A stretch of 64,000 bases of DNA from Microbacterium sediminis (GTDB lineage Bacteria > Actinomycetota > Actinomycetes > Actinomycetales > Microbacteriaceae), in contig NZ_CP038256.1 of the NCBI RefSeq assembly GCF_004564075.1, forward strand, positions 2,170,001 through 2,234,000, read 5' to 3'. The notes beneath the pieces were generated by a model, which saw only the letters and a program-made list of their open reading frames with translations, ran no database searches and was not told the DNA's origin. Shown piece after piece: positions 1 through 9,067 of this stretch (position 1 is the stretch's first letter; every line of letters begins with the position of its first letter). The position numbers and the translations under genes were made by a program.

Positions 1-740
1 ACGGCGACTTTCTCGCCGTCGAGGGCGTCTCGATCGACATCCAGCCCCGCACCGTGACGGCGTTCATCGGCCCGTCGGGCTGCGGCAAGTCCACCTTCCT
101 GCGCACCCTCAACCGCATGCACGAGGTCATCCCCGGCGCGCGCGTCGAGGGCGAGGTGCTGATCGACGGCAAGAACCTCTACGGCGCCGGCGTCGACCCG
201 GTGCTCGTGCGTCGCCAGGTCGGCATGGTGTTCCAGCGCCCCAACCCGTTCCCCACGATGTCGATCAAGGAGAACGTGCTCGCGGGCGTCACCCTCAACA
301 ACCGCCGCATGCCCAAGAGCGAGCAGGACGACCTCGTCGAGAAGTCGCTGCGCGGCGCGAACCTCTGGAACGAGGTCAAGGACCGCCTCGACAAGCCCGG
401 TTCGGGCCTCTCGGGCGGTCAGCAGCAGCGCCTCTGCATCGCCCGCGCGATCGCCGTCTCGCCCGACGTGATCCTCATGGACGAGCCGTGCTCGGCGCTC
501 GACCCGATCTCGACCTTCGCGATCGAGGAGCTCATCTCGGAGCTCAAGAACGAGTACACCGTCGTGATCGTCACGCACAACATGCAGCAGGCGTCGCGCG
601 TGAGCGACAAGACCGCGTTCTTCAACATCGCGGGCACCGGCAAGCCGGGCAAGCTCATCGAGTACGACGACACCACGAAGATCTTCACGACGCCGTCCGT
701 GCAGGCGACCGAGGACTACGTCTCCGGCCGCTTCGGGTGA
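1..740 (+). CDS. pstB: Phosphate ABC transporter ATP-binding protein (5' end outside window)
   Basis: ATPase of the PstSCAB high-affinity phosphate importer, acting at the inner face of the membrane with PstA and PstC. The reading frame is open from the first bases of the window, so the true start lies upstream; about 245 codons are visible, against roughly 250-265 for the family. Seen in order: Walker [11 protein letters not shown]-loop [11 protein letters not shown] signature LSGGQQQR, Walker B VILMDEP with ALDP, and the switch histidine in VTHN. The double-proline Q-loop is typical of PstB. The rest of the pst operon should lie to the left. It converges on pabC, with 12 bp between the two stop codons. 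Confidence 0.97.
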   Translation, partial: GDFLAVEGVSIDIQPRTVTAFIGPSGCGKSTFLRTLNRMHEVIPGARVEGEVLIDGKNLYGAGVDPVLVRRQVGMVFQRPNPFPTMSIKENVLAGVTLNNRRMPKSEQDDLVEKSLRGANLWNEVKDRLDKPGSGLSGGQQQRLCIARAIAVSPDVILMDEPCSALDPISTFAIEELISELKNEYTVVIVTHNMQQASRVSDKTAFFNIAGTGKPGKLIEYDDTTKIFTTPSVQATEDYVSGRFG

Positions 741-752
741 TCCGGCCCTGCC

Positions 753-1655
753 TCAGTCCCGCGGGCTGAGCAGGTAGGCGTTGAGGGCGGCCGTGAGGTC
801 CCGATCCACCGGGAGCTCACGGCCGTCGACGTGTGTCAGGGCGGCGGCGAGCCGGGTGCTCGAGACGAGCCAGGCCGCATCGGCGTCGTACAGCGCCGCC
901 GTGGGGATGTGCTCATAGCCGGTGGGGTGGCCGTTCTCCTCGAGCCAGTCGAACGCGCTCAGCTGCGTGGTTCCCTGCAGCAGCCCGCCGGTCGGCTCGG
1001 GCGTGAGGAACGTGTCGCCGCGGCGGAGGATGAGGGTCGCCGTCGGCGCCTCGAGCACGTAGCCGTCGCTCGTGACGAAGATCGCGTCGTCGGCGCCGCG
1101 GCGTCGCGCCTCGCGCAGCGCCGCCATGTTCACGGCGTACGACAGCGTCTTGGCGCCCAGGAGCAGCCACGGGGCGCGGGCCGCCGCACCGCTGTCGTAG
1201 CCGCGATCGAGAGTGACGACCTTGATGCCGTTCTCGCGCGCGGCCGTGTTGTCGGGCGCCTGCGCCGCCGTGAGCCAGATCGTGGGCCCGTGGATCCCCT
1301 GCCCGGGGCCGCCGTGCTGCACGCCGCGGCTCAGGAGCAGGCGGATGGTGCACTCCCCCGGCGGGCACTGCGCCGCGGCCGCCTCGACGGCGGCGCGCAG
1401 CTGCGCGGTGTGGGGCTCGGGCAGGTCGGACAGCCGCGCCGAGTGCGCGAGCCGCTGCAGGTGGGCTCCCGTCTCCTGGGGGTGGCCGTCGACCACCGCG
1501 ATCGACTCGAAGATGCCGTCGCCGCGGTTGGAGCTCAGATCGCTCACGCTGAGCGCGGGAGCATCGGGATCGATCGGCGAGATCGTGCCGGCGAAGTCCG
1601 TGCGCGGATCGTCTGCGGGGATCGGGTCGATGAGGAACGCGAGGCGGAACGTCAT
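753..1655 (-). CDS. pabC: Aminotransferase class IV, probable aminodeoxychorismate lyase
   Basis: A 300 aa fold-type IV PLP enzyme. The likely reaction is 4-amino-4-deoxychorismate to p-aminobenzoate and pyruvate, for folate synthesis. The PLP-binding lysine is probably the K in LLGAKTLSYAVNM near residue 170; DAIFVTSDGYVLEAPTA and GTTQ further on match the family cofactor pocket. Start: the ATG lies 6 nt downstream of a TAGGCT -10 box (1667-1662), so the mRNA is probably leaderless. Class IV enzymes (PabC, IlvE, D-amino acid transaminase) are hard to separate by eye. Length and motifs favour PabC, but no pabA or pabB neighbour is in view to confirm it. Confidence 0.85.
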   Translation of the reverse strand: MTFRLAFLIDPIPADDPRTDFAGTISPIDPDAPALSVSDLSSNRGDGIFESIAVVDGHPQETGAHLQRLAHSARLSDLPEPHTAQLRAAVEAAAAQCPPGECTIRLLLSRGVQHGGPGQGIHGPTIWLTAAQAPDNTAARENGIKVVTLDRGYDSGAAARAPWLLLGAKTLSYAVNMAALREARRRGADDAIFVTSDGYVLEAPTATLILRRGDTFLTPEPTGGLLQGTTQLSAFDWLEENGHPTGYEHIPTAALYDADAAWLVSSTRLAAALTHVDGRELPVDRDLTAALNAYLLSPRD

Positions 1656-2084
1656 GTCACGAGCCTACGACCGCGCGCGCCCCGGACAGCGTGAAGCCGG
1701 ACCGCAGAAACGCCTCTCGGCGCGAGGCCGCTCGTAGCGGCAGAAGTTGGAGCCCGGGGTTTGCTGCGGCCCGGCCGTTCCAGTCTAACGGCGCGGTGTC
1801 CCGGAGTATTCCGAGCGATCGAGTTCGCGCCGTGCTCTCGACTCGCTGCGCTCGCTCGAGCCGTCTCCGCTCGCTTCGCTCGGTCGACGAGCCCGCAGGG
1901 TCGCACCCCTGATGCGCGACAAGCACCGCGGCTCGTCGACCGGAGGCGCGAAGCGCCGAAGCGGAGACGCGGGCCCCTGGAGTGGAGGCTCCGCGCGTCG
2001 CGAATGCGACGTGTGGAGGAACGACAGGGCCGAGCGCAGCGGCGCAGCCGCGGAGTCGAGGCCTGGGCCTCGGGCGGGCAACAG
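1656..2084. repeat. Intergenic block with GTCGACGAGCC-type palindromic repeats
   Basis: 429 bp without a convincing gene. It holds one arm of the dispersed repeat at about 1836-1893 (CTCGACTCGCTGCGCTCGC through GGTCGACGAGCC) and an inverted arm at about 1929-1973 (GGCTCGTCGACCGGAG and GAAGCGGAGACG). A further piece lies at 2033-2065 (GGCGCAGCCGCGGAGTCGAG). The arms could fold into a long cruciform or hairpin. Related copies lie at 26583-26890, 32449-32600 and 59601-59681. The first ~150 bp next to pabC carry its promoter and otherwise show nothing recognisable. Confidence 0.8.
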
Positions 2085-3203
2085 TCAGTCGAAGAAGGCG
2101 GCGGCCGCGCGGGCGGTGTAGGCGGCGTCGTCGAGGTCGCCGACGGCGTTGACGTGGCCGACCTTGCGCCCCGGCCGCGGTTCCTTGCCGTAGGTGTGGA
2201 TCTTGGCCGAGGGGTGCTCGGCCGCGGCGGCGGCGATCCGGTCGGTCATCGCCTCGCCCTGCGGGCCGCCGAGGATGTTCACCATCACGGCCGCCTCGGC
2301 CACGGGCGACGGATCCCCCAGCGGCAGGTCGAGCACCGCGCGCAGGTGCTGCTCGAACTGGCTCGTGACGGCGCCGTCCTGCGTCCAGTGCCCGCTGTTG
2401 TGGGGGCGCATGGCGAGCTCGTTGACGAGGATCCGCTCGTCGGTCGTCTCGAACAGCTCGACGGCGAGCATGCCCGTCACGCCCAGGCCCTCGGCGATCT
2501 GCATCGCCAGGCGCGCGGCGACCTCGACGAGCCGCTCTGACGCGCGCGGCGCGGGCGCGAACACCTCGCTGCACACGCCGTCGCGCTGCACCGTCTCGAC
2601 CACCGGGTACGGCACCATCTCGCCCGAGGGGCGCCGCGCCACCTGCTGCGCGAGCTCCCGGCGGAACGAGACGAGTTCCTCGACGAGGATCGGCTCCCCG
2701 GCGAAGTCCGCGAACCAGTCGTCGGCCTCGTCGGCGCTCGCCACCACGCGCACGCCCTTGCCGTCGTAGCCGCCGCGCGGGGTCTTTACGACCGCGCGGC
2801 CGCCGTGGTCATCCAGGAAGGCCTGCAGCTGCGCCGCATCGTGCACCGCCGCCCAGTCGGGCTGGGGCGCGCCGATCTCGGCCAGGCGCGCGCGCATCAC
2901 GAGCTTGTCCTGCGCGAACCGCAGCGCGTCGGGACCGGGGTGGACCGCGACGCCCGCGTCGACGAGGGCGCGCAGCACCGGCTGCGGCACGTGCTCGTGG
3001 TCGAAGGTGATGACGTCGACATCGCGCGCGAAGGCGAGCACGGTCTCGGCGTCGCGGTAGTCGCCCACGGCCGTCGCCGCCAGGCTCGCGGACATTCCCT
3101 CGGCCTCCGCGAGCACGCGGATGTCGATCCCGAGCTCGACCGCGGGAGCGATCATCATCCGGGCGAGCTGGCCCCCGCCGATCACGCCGACACGCAGCGA
3201 CAT
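2085..3203 (-). CDS. purK: N5-carboxyaminoimidazole ribonucleotide synthase
   Basis: A 372 aa ATP-grasp enzyme of de novo purine synthesis that makes N5-CAIR from AIR, ATP and bicarbonate. The N-terminal Rossmann-like motif GVIGGGQLARMM is diagnostic. The central ATP-grasp region includes VVKTPRGGYDGKGV and VEELVSFRRELAQQVAR, and the C-terminal half has VNELAMRPHNSGHWT, the PurK-specific NSGHWT signature. Start: the ATG at 3203 is preceded 7 nt upstream by a perfect GGAGG, which is better than an in-frame ATG nine codons earlier. The partner mutase PurE is not in view. It is followed on the same strand, after a gap, by intergenic repeats. Confidence 0.96.
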   Translation of the reverse strand: MSLRVGVIGGGQLARMMIAPAVELGIDIRVLAEAEGMSASLAATAVGDYRDAETVLAFARDVDVITFDHEHVPQPVLRALVDAGVAVHPGPDALRFAQDKLVMRARLAEIGAPQPDWAAVHDAAQLQAFLDDHGGRAVVKTPRGGYDGKGVRVVASADEADDWFADFAGEPILVEELVSFRRELAQQVARRPSGEMVPYPVVETVQRDGVCSEVFAPAPRASERLVEVAARLAMQIAEGLGVTGMLAVELFETTDERILVNELAMRPHNSGHWTQDGAVTSQFEQHLRAVLDLPLGDPSPVAEAAVMVNILGGPQGEAMTDRIAAAAAEHPSAKIHTYGKEPRPGRKVGHVNAVGDLDDAAYTARAAAAFFD

Positions 3204-3257
3204 GTGGTTCCTCCGATCGTCGCCGTCCATCCTCTCACCCGGCGCGCGCCGGGCCGA

Positions 3258-3797
3258 TCAGAGCACGGGGTCCGACCCCGCGACGGCGTCGCGGTGGGCG
3301 AGGATCTGGTTCACCTCGATCTGGTCGGTGAGCACCTCGGCCACGAGCCGCACGTTCGGGATGTCGGCCAGCACGAGCTTGCCGGTCACGCCGTCGGCGA
3401 GCGTCAGCGTGCCGATCCCCCACAGCCGCTGCAGCGGCCCGCGGCGCGTGGTGATCGCGTAGCCGCGGGCATGCGTCAGCTCGGTGCGGTGGTGGGCGAG
3501 CAGTCCGCGCGAGGCGATGACGCGGCGCGTGGTGATCGTGTAGCGGTGCGAGAGCCACACCAGCCAGGGCAGGATCACGCCCGCCAGCACGAGCACCGCC
3601 GCGGCGGCGGCGAGCATCCAGTTCTCGAACGGCGCGGGCAGGTTGCCCCAGAAGTAGCCGGTCGCGCCGGCGACGGCGATGAGCAGCAGGGCCGACCAGA
3701 ACAGGCGATGCGCGGAGCCGCGGAACCGGGCGACCACGAGCTCCTCGGGCACCGGCACCCCGGGGGGAGGCGTCGCGGGGCGTCCGAGGTTGCTCAT
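3258..3797 (-). CDS. PH-domain-like membrane protein
   Basis: A 179 aa protein with a short cytoplasmic N-terminus, two adjacent membrane segments (about residues 30-52 and 58-80) and a soluble C-terminal half. That half contains YTITTRRVIASRGLL and LTLADGVTGKLVLADIPNV, the pattern of bacterial pleckstrin-homology (bPH2) domains. Function is unknown; such proteins are membrane-associated and common in Actinobacteria. ATG start: a CAGACT hexamer 6 nt upstream resembles the leaderless -10 boxes of this genome but lacks the leading T. Divergent from birA, with 49 bp between the start codons. Confidence 0.75.
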   Translation of the reverse strand: MSNLGRPATPPPGVPVPEELVVARFRGSAHRLFWSALLLIAVAGATGYFWGNLPAPFENWMLAAAAAVLVLAGVILPWLVWLSHRYTITTRRVIASRGLLAHHRTELTHARGYAITTRRGPLQRLWGIGTLTLADGVTGKLVLADIPNVRLVAEVLTDQIEVNQILAHRDAVAGSDPVL

Positions 3798-3846
3798 GAT
3801 CCCAGTCTGCCGCCTGCGGGGGCCGCGCGCCGCGTAGCCTGGCGGC

Positions 3847-4617
3847 ATGGCATGGGATCGGACGACGGCGGCGGGCGCGCGCGTGACCGAGGTCACCGCG
3901 ACCGGATCGACCAACGCCGACCTCGTTGCGGCGGTCGCCGCCGGCCGCGTCGCCCACCTGGACGTGCTGCTCACGCGCGACCAGCGATCGGGGCGGGGCC
4001 GCCTCGATCGCACCTGGCAGGCGCCCGCCGGCGCCTCGCTCGCGGTGTCGGTCGCGCTGTGGGTCGACGAGGTGCCGCCGGCCGCGCGCGGCTGGATCCC
4101 GCTGCTGGCCGGCGCCGCGATGGCCCGGGCCGTGCGGGCGCAGTTGCCGGGGCGCGAGGTGGGCGCGAAGTGGCCCAACGACGTGCTCGTGGCCGGGCGC
4201 AAGATCTGCGGCATCCTCGCCGAGGGCACGGCCGATCCGGGCGCGGTCGTGGTCGGCGCGGGCGTGAACACGGCGATGACGGCCGAGCAGCTGCCCGTGC
4301 CGACGGCCACCTCGTTCGCCGTGGCCGGCGCCGCGTGCGACGACGACCGCCTGCTCGCTGACTACCTCGGCGCCCTGGACCGCACCCTCGGCGCCCTGGC
4401 GCGTGCCGGCGGCGACGCGATCGCCTCGGGCGCCCTCGACGCCGTCACGGGCGTGTGCGCCACGATCGGGCAGGACGTCGCCGTGTCGCTGCCCGACGGC
4501 CGCGTACTCCGCGGCACCGCCACCGCGATCGACGAGCAGGGCCGCCTCGTCGTGCGCGCGGCGGACGGGGATCACGCCGTCTCGGCGGGCGACGTCGTGC
4601 ACGTGCGGCCCGCCTGA
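3847..4617 (+). CDS. birA: Biotin--[acetyl-CoA-carboxylase] ligase
   Basis: A 256 aa cytosolic ligase that activates biotin as biotinyl-AMP and attaches it to the lysine of biotin carboxyl carrier domains. Motifs seen are TGSTNADL near residue 20, the biotinyl-AMP loop DQRSGRGRLDRTWQ near residue 55, GAKWPNDVLV near 115 (catalytic KWPND) and GVGVNT-like GAGVNTAM near 140. There is no N-terminal helix-turn-helix, so it is a ligase without repressor function. ATG start lies 6 nt after a TAGCCT -10 box (3835-3840), so it is probably leaderless. Its place just before the acyl-CoA carboxylase genes fits its role in biotinylating their alpha subunit, which is not in this window. Confidence 0.95.
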   Translation: MAWDRTTAAGARVTEVTATGSTNADLVAAVAAGRVAHLDVLLTRDQRSGRGRLDRTWQAPAGASLAVSVALWVDEVPPAARGWIPLLAGAAMARAVRAQLPGREVGAKWPNDVLVAGRKICGILAEGTADPGAVVVGAGVNTAMTAEQLPVPTATSFAVAGAACDDDRLLADYLGALDRTLGALARAGGDAIASGALDAVTGVCATIGQDVAVSLPDGRVLRGTATAIDEQGRLVVRAADGDHAVSAGDVVHVRPA

Positions 4618-4714
4618 CGGCGGCTGCCGGCGGTAGGACCTCGACACACGTTTTCGCGGACCATTGTGCATGCCCGCCAACGGCGCGGCGCGGCCCGCGA
4701 ATAGGGTGGAACAC

Positions 4715-6298
4715 GTGACGGAACCCGATCTCTCGACGACCGCCGGCAAGATCGCCGATCTGCGCGCCCGCTACGCGGAGGCCGTGACCGCCTCCGAGGA
4801 GAACGCGAAGACCAAGCAGCACGCCAAGGGCAAGATGACCGCGCGCGAGCGCATCGAGCTGCTCGTGGATCCCGGCAGCTTCGTCGAGTTCGACGAGTAC
4901 GTGCGCCACCGCACGACCGCGTTCGGCATGGACAAGTCGCGCCCCTACGGCGACTCCGTCGTCACCGGCACGGGCACGATCCACGGCCGCAACGTGGCCG
5001 TGTACGCGCAGGACTTCTCGACCTTCGGCGGATCGCTCGGCGAGGCCGCGGGCGACAAGATCATCAAGATCATGGAGTTCGCCCTGCGCGGCGGCATGCC
5101 GATCATCGGCATCCTCGACTCCGGCGGCGCCCGCATCCAGGAGGGCGTGGTCGCGCTCGGCAAGTACGGCGAGATCTTCCGCCTCAACACCGCCGCCTCG
5201 GGCGTCATCCCGCAGATCTCCATCGTCATGGGCCCGGCCGCCGGCGGAGCGGTGTACTCCCCCGCGCTGACGGACTTCGTGATCATGGTCGACAAGACCA
5301 GCCAGATGTTCGTCACCGGCCCCGACGTGATCAAGACGGTCACGGGCGAGGACGTGGGCATGGAGGAGCTCGGCGGCGCCTACACGCACAACACGCGCTC
5401 GGGCGTGGCCCACTACCTCGCCGAGGACGAGGACGACGCGCTCGACTACGCGCGCACCCTGCTCGGCTTCCTGCCCGACAACAACATGGCCGACGCCCCG
5501 GCCTACGAGACGACGTTCGAGTTCGAGACCACCGACGCCGACCGCGCGCTCAACCGCGTGGTCCCGGACTCGCCGAACCAGCCCTACGACATCCACGAGG
5601 TCATCTCGAGCGTCGTCGACGGCGACTTCCTCGAGGTGCAGCCGCTGTTCGCCCCGAACATCGTCATCGGCTTCGGGCGCGTCGAGGGCCGCACGGTGGG
5701 CGTCATCGCGAACCAGCCGTCGCAGATGGCCGGCACCCTCAACATCGAGGCCGGCGAGAAGGCCGCGCGCTTCGTGCGGTTCTGCGACGCGTTCTCGATC
5801 CCGATCGTCACCCTCGTCGACGTGCCCGGCTACCTGCCCGGCACCGACCAGGAGTGGACGGGCGTCATCCGCCGCGGCGCGAAGCTGCTGTACGCGTACG
5901 CCGAGGCGACGGTGCCGCTCGTGACGGTGATCCTGCGCAAGGCCTACGGCGGCGCGTACATCGTCATGGGATCCAAGCAGCTCGGCGCCGACATCAACCT
6001 CGCGTGGCCGACCGCCGAGATCGCCGTGATGGGCGGCCAGGGCGCCGTCAACATCCTGTACCGCGGCGAGCTCAAGCGGGCCGAGGAGGCCGGCGAGGAC
6101 ATCTCGGCCGTCCGCACCCGGCTGGCGAACGAGTACCTCTACAACGTGGCCTCCCCCTTCCTGGCGGCCGAGCGCGGCGAGCTCGACGGCATCATCGAGC
6201 CCGCGCAGACGCGCGTGGCGATCGCGAAGGCGCTGCGCTCGCTGCGCAACAAGCGCGCGGAGCTGCCGCCCAAGAAGCACGGGAACATCCCGCTGTGA
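4715..6298 (+). CDS. Acyl-CoA carboxylase beta subunit (carboxyltransferase)
   Basis: A 527 aa carboxyltransferase subunit of an acetyl-/propionyl-CoA carboxylase of the actinobacterial AccD/PccB type. It transfers the carboxyl group from biotin to acyl-CoA for fatty acid synthesis or propionyl-CoA metabolism. Seen: an N-terminal stretch with [19 protein letters not shown], and the two oxyanion-hole loops GGARIQEGV and [18 protein letters not shown] start: an AGGGTGGA region just upstream includes TAGGGT (4702-4707), 7 nt before GTG, so a leaderless start is likely. An in-frame ATG at 4664 would lie upstream of the promoter. The epsilon gene follows 13 nt downstream. The biotinylated alpha subunit is encoded elsewhere. 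Confidence 0.95.
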   Translation: MTEPDLSTTAGKIADLRARYAEAVTASEENAKTKQHAKGKMTARERIELLVDPGSFVEFDEYVRHRTTAFGMDKSRPYGDSVVTGTGTIHGRNVAVYAQDFSTFGGSLGEAAGDKIIKIMEFALRGGMPIIGILDSGGARIQEGVVALGKYGEIFRLNTAASGVIPQISIVMGPAAGGAVYSPALTDFVIMVDKTSQMFVTGPDVIKTVTGEDVGMEELGGAYTHNTRSGVAHYLAEDEDDALDYARTLLGFLPDNNMADAPAYETTFEFETTDADRALNRVVPDSPNQPYDIHEVISSVVDGDFLEVQPLFAPNIVIGFGRVEGRTVGVIANQPSQMAGTLNIEAGEKAARFVRFCDAFSIPIVTLVDVPGYLPGTDQEWTGVIRRGAKLLYAYAEATVPLVTVILRKAYGGAYIVMGSKQLGADINLAWPTAEIAVMGGQGAVNILYRGELKRAEEAGEDISAVRTRLANEYLYNVASPFLAAERGELDGIIEPAQTRVAIAKALRSLRNKRAELPPKKHGNIPL

Positions 6299-6311
6299 TC
6301 GGCGGCGCGGC

Positions 6312-6545
6312 ATGACCCTGGTGCGGGACGAGGACGACGCGCGCGAGCTGCCCCGGGTGGAGTTCGTGCGGGGCACGGCCGACGAGGACGATCTGGCCGC
6401 CCTCGCGGCGGTGCTGCCGATGGCGTACGTGCAGGAGGCCGACGAGGCCACCACCGACGACCCCGGCTTCGACGCCTGGACCGCCTCGCGCCGGCTGCGG
6501 CGGGTCCCTCCCGCCGGTGCACGCTGGGGCCGCTTCTCCGGGTAG
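6312..6545 (+). CDS. Acyl-CoA carboxylase epsilon subunit
   Basis: A 77 aa protein that fits the small epsilon subunit found with actinobacterial acyl-CoA carboxylases, where it stabilises the alpha-beta complex. Seen: an N-terminal VEFVRGTADEDDLAALAAVL segment typical of the family, and a C-terminal end with DAWTASRRLRR and the usual terminal tryptophan-containing tail (ARWGRFSG). It begins 13 nt after the beta subunit, so it is surely co-transcribed. There is no good Shine-Dalgarno beyond GGCGGCGCGGC, so translation is probably coupled to the upstream gene. Confidence 0.88.
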   Translation: MTLVRDEDDARELPRVEFVRGTADEDDLAALAAVLPMAYVQEADEATTDDPGFDAWTASRRLRRVPPAGARWGRFSG

Positions 6546-6648
6546 ATCTGGGGAGGTTGTGGGCAGTTGCGGGCAGCGGATGGGCAGACACGCCAGGCGG
6601 CGCGAAAACTGTCCCCCAAAAGTCCTACAGATTTCGCTCGCGCGGTTG

Positions 6649-6791
6649 TTGATACTGGTTGTGGAAACGCTATGCGTGGCCGGTGCGACGCCCCAGGGTA
6701 GACGTCGCAGACCGGCTTCTGTGGACGGTTTTCGGGTAACCGGTCCACTTCCTGGCCCGGGGCGGCACCGCCGCCCCGGGCCCTTCCTTTT
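6649..6791 (+). ncRNA. Candidate small RNA ending in an intrinsic terminator
   Basis: Between the epsilon subunit gene (ends 6545) and the convergent gene (ends 6795) lie a possible promoter (TTGATA 6649-6654, 16 bp spacer, TATGCG 6671-6676) and a hairpin at 6721-6748. The hairpin has a GTGGAC/GTCCAC stem extended by GGTT/AACC with one bulged G. A perfect 13 bp terminator stem follows. The RNA would run from about 6683 to 6791. Alternatively, this is the long 3' UTR of the carboxylase operon. No Rfam family was recognised. Confidence 0.4.
6754..6791 (+). terminator. Intrinsic terminator
   Basis: A perfect 13 bp inverted repeat (GGCCCGGGGCGGC / GCCGCCCCGGGCC) with a 3 nt loop, followed by CTTCCTTTTG. 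The T-rich tail on the + strand shows it serves rightward transcripts from the carboxylase operon or the candidate small RNA. Confidence 0.85.
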
Positions 6792-6794
6792 GCC

Positions 6795-7832
6795 TCAGGG
6801 GCGCCGGGCGGACGCGTGGCGCGGGATCTCGTGCCACAGCTCCACGGCGTCCTCCTCGGACACCCCGGCGCCGGCCGCCTGCCGCCCCACCACGGTCACG
6901 GCCACGTCGGGGTCCGGCGAGGTGCGCACGATGATCCGCGCCGCCGTGGTGCCGCGCAGCGTGGCGGCGAGCTCCGAGCGCACCCGCTGCAGCGCGGCCT
7001 CGTCGAGGTCGTCGAGCGCGTTCTCGTCGAAGATCGTCAGCGTCGCCCCGCGCTCGCGCACGGCGCGGATCGCCAGGCGCACCTCGTCGTCGAGCAGCCG
7101 CGCGCCGCGCAGCTCGTCGCGCAGGGTGCCCTCGGCCAGGCGCGCCCTCAGCCGCTCGGTCTCGCTCAGCCGGCCGTTCGTCTCGATCACGCGCGTGAGC
7201 ACCGGGCCGGCCACGATGAGGGCGAACTGCACGCGCTGTCGCCGCTCGAACCGGCGGGCCTCCTGGGCGGCCTGCCACGCGGACGACACCTGCTGCAGCC
7301 GGGCCAGGCGCGACGTGTCGCGGTAGGCGCGATCGGTGAACCACATCAGCAGCTGCGCGAGGCCCACCCACAGCACCGCGCCCACGAGGCCGCGCTGCAG
7401 CGCGAGGTCGAGGCCCATCACGGCGATTCCCTGTGCGGCGAGGACGACGATCCCGATCCAGGCGAGGAGCGGACGCCGCCGCACGCACATGATCGTCAGC
7501 AGCAGACCCGTGGCGCCGAACACCCCGGCGGCCGGGAGGTCGAGCACGCGCTCGGCGCCGCCGAGGAACGACAGGCTCGCGGCGGCGATGCTCAGCAGGA
7601 GCAGCAGGATCGCGATGCCGAGCGGGAGCTGGCCGGGCCGGTTCTGGCCCTCCTCGGACGCCTCGGGCTCCGCCGCGAGGAACATCGCGCCGATCACGGC
7701 GACGAGCCACACCCCCACCGCGGCGCCCTGGAGCACCGGCACGGGCGCCTCGATCGTCCAGATCACGCCCCGCAGCAGGAAGTAGGCGGTGAAGGCGAAG
7801 ACGAGGCCGTAGATCAGCCGCCGGACGGTCAC
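6795..7832 (-). CDS. Multi-spanning membrane protein of a two-component operon
   Basis: A 345 aa protein of unknown function. The N-terminal ~200 residues hold about six hydrophobic segments, including VFAFTAYFLLRGVIW, GIAILLLLLSIAAASLSFL and WIGIVVLAAQGIAVMGL. The C-terminal ~130 residues are soluble and rich in Arg and Glu. The GTG start overlaps the stop of the upstream kinase gene (GTGA), so it is translationally coupled and last in the regulator/kinase/membrane protein operon. The layout suggests it takes part in the same signalling pathway, perhaps as a kinase-like sensor without a recognisable ATPase; this is inference. Confidence 0.7.
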   Translation of the reverse strand: MTVRRLIYGLVFAFTAYFLLRGVIWTIEAPVPVLQGAAVGVWLVAVIGAMFLAAEPEASEEGQNRPGQLPLGIAILLLLLSIAAASLSFLGGAERVLDLPAAGVFGATGLLLTIMCVRRRPLLAWIGIVVLAAQGIAVMGLDLALQRGLVGAVLWVGLAQLLMWFTDRAYRDTSRLARLQQVSSAWQAAQEARRFERRQRVQFALIVAGPVLTRVIETNGRLSETERLRARLAEGTLRDELRGARLLDDEVRLAIRAVRERGATLTIFDENALDDLDEAALQRVRSELAATLRGTTAARIIVRTSPDPDVAVTVVGRQAAGAGVSEEDAVELWHEIPRHASARRP

Positions 7833-9067
7833 GGCTCCTCCTCGATCTGCTCGGCCCACGAGACGACGACCATCGTGCCGTGGGCGCCCGTGTGGATGTC
7901 GGCGCTGCCGCCGACCGCCGACATGCGGGCGATGATCGATCCGCGGATGCCGAGTCGGTCCGCCTCGATGGCGTCGAAGTCGAGCCCGGGGCCCTCGTCC
8001 TCCACCCACACCTCGATGGAGCGCGCGTCGGCCACGAGCCGCACCGCGAGCCCCTCGGCGTCGGCGTGCTGCACCGCGTTGGCGAGGGCCTGCGTGGCGG
8101 CCAGCGCGATGGCGCGGGCCGGGCGGCCGGGGAAGACGCGCGCGTCGGGCTCGATCCGGCGGTCGACCGTGAGCTCGATGCCGAGCTCGCCCGCCCGCGC
8201 CTCGAGCTCGCGCGCGATCTGCTCGGCCGAGACGTCGTCGTCGCTGCCCTGCGGGTCATCGGACTCGGCGTTGGCGAGGCGGTTGAGCGCCTCGCGGGCC
8301 ATCGCCACGGCGAGCTCGCGCTCGCGGGGGGAACGGGCGCGCTCAGCGGCGATGAGGGCCGCCAGCACGCTGTCGTGCATGAGCGCCGCGATCTCCACGC
8401 GCTCGCTCTCGGAGGCCTCCGCGACACGGGCGGCGGTGTAGGTCTCCACCACCTGCGCGCGCGCCTCGTCGACGCCCGTCGCGATCCCCCGGTACATCCA
8501 CGCCAGCACGAGCACGAGGATGCCGAGCAGCAGGGCGATCGAGACGTCGTAGACCGTCGACTCCCAGATCTCCAGCGACCAGCCGCCGCGGATGAGACGG
8601 ATGTTCGCGTAAAGCCAGTGGACGGCCGCCACCACGGCGATCTGCCCGCGCAGCGGCAGCCCGACCACGGCCGCCGCGGCCGAGACAGTGAGCAGGTAGA
8701 ACGGCGCCGGCTGCAGGTGGGGGTCGGGATCGGCCCGGTCGCTCAGCCCCCACACGAGCAGGATGACGGGGAAGCCCAGCGCGAACACCGTGGCGAACAG
8801 GCGGGCGCCGAACCCCGCCAGGCAGGCGACGACCATCAGCCCCAGCGACGCGAACAGCGCGATCGCGAGGAGGGGATCCATCGGCACGCCGTCGGCGGTG
8901 ACGGCGACGATGAGGGCCTGCACCCCGAGCACCCCCGCGCCGACGCCCGTGAGCAGCTGCAGGATGCGCTCGAAGCGGGCGCGGGTGAAGCGTCCGGGCG
9001 TCTCGCGGGCCGACGCCTGGGGCATCCGCCGCCAGGCCTCCTCGACGATCTCGCCCCTAGACGCCAC
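7829..9067 (-). CDS. Sensor histidine kinase (NarL-type partner)
   Basis: A 412 aa membrane kinase. After a ~30 aa cytoplasmic start come about five or six membrane segments (residues ~35-200). A dimerisation/phosphoacceptor region follows, with H in ALMHDSVLAALIAAE, as in HisKA_3-like kinases. The C-terminal HATPase domain has an N-box-like ALANAVQHADA and a G1 motif VEDEGPGLDF. It should autophosphorylate and pass phosphate to the response regulator encoded just upstream, whose 3' end overlaps this gene by 11 bp. GTG start chosen from the overlap and a GGGGAACG just upstream. The stimulus is unknown. Confidence 0.85.
   Translation of the reverse strand: MASRGEIVEEAWRRMPQASARETPGRFTRARFERILQLLTGVGAGVLGVQALIVAVTADGVPMDPLLAIALFASLGLMVVACLAGFGARLFATVFALGFPVILLVWGLSDRADPDPHLQPAPFYLLTVSAAAAVVGLPLRGQIAVVAAVHWLYANIRLIRGGWSLEIWESTVYDVSIALLLGILVLVLAWMYRGIATGVDEARAQVVETYTAARVAEASESERVEIAALMHDSVLAALIAAERARSPRERELAVAMAREALNRLANAESDDPQGSDDDVSAEQIARELEARAGELGIELTVDRRIEPDARVFPGRPARAIALAATQALANAVQHADAEGLAVRLVADARSIEVWVEDEGPGLDFDAIEADRLGIRGSIIARMSAVGGSADIHTGAHGTMVVVSWAEQIEEEP

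Noticed and set aside
4664..4714. Upstream ATG for the carboxylase beta subunit
   Set aside because: It lies upstream of the TAGGGT -10 box, and the extra 17 residues have no family similarity.
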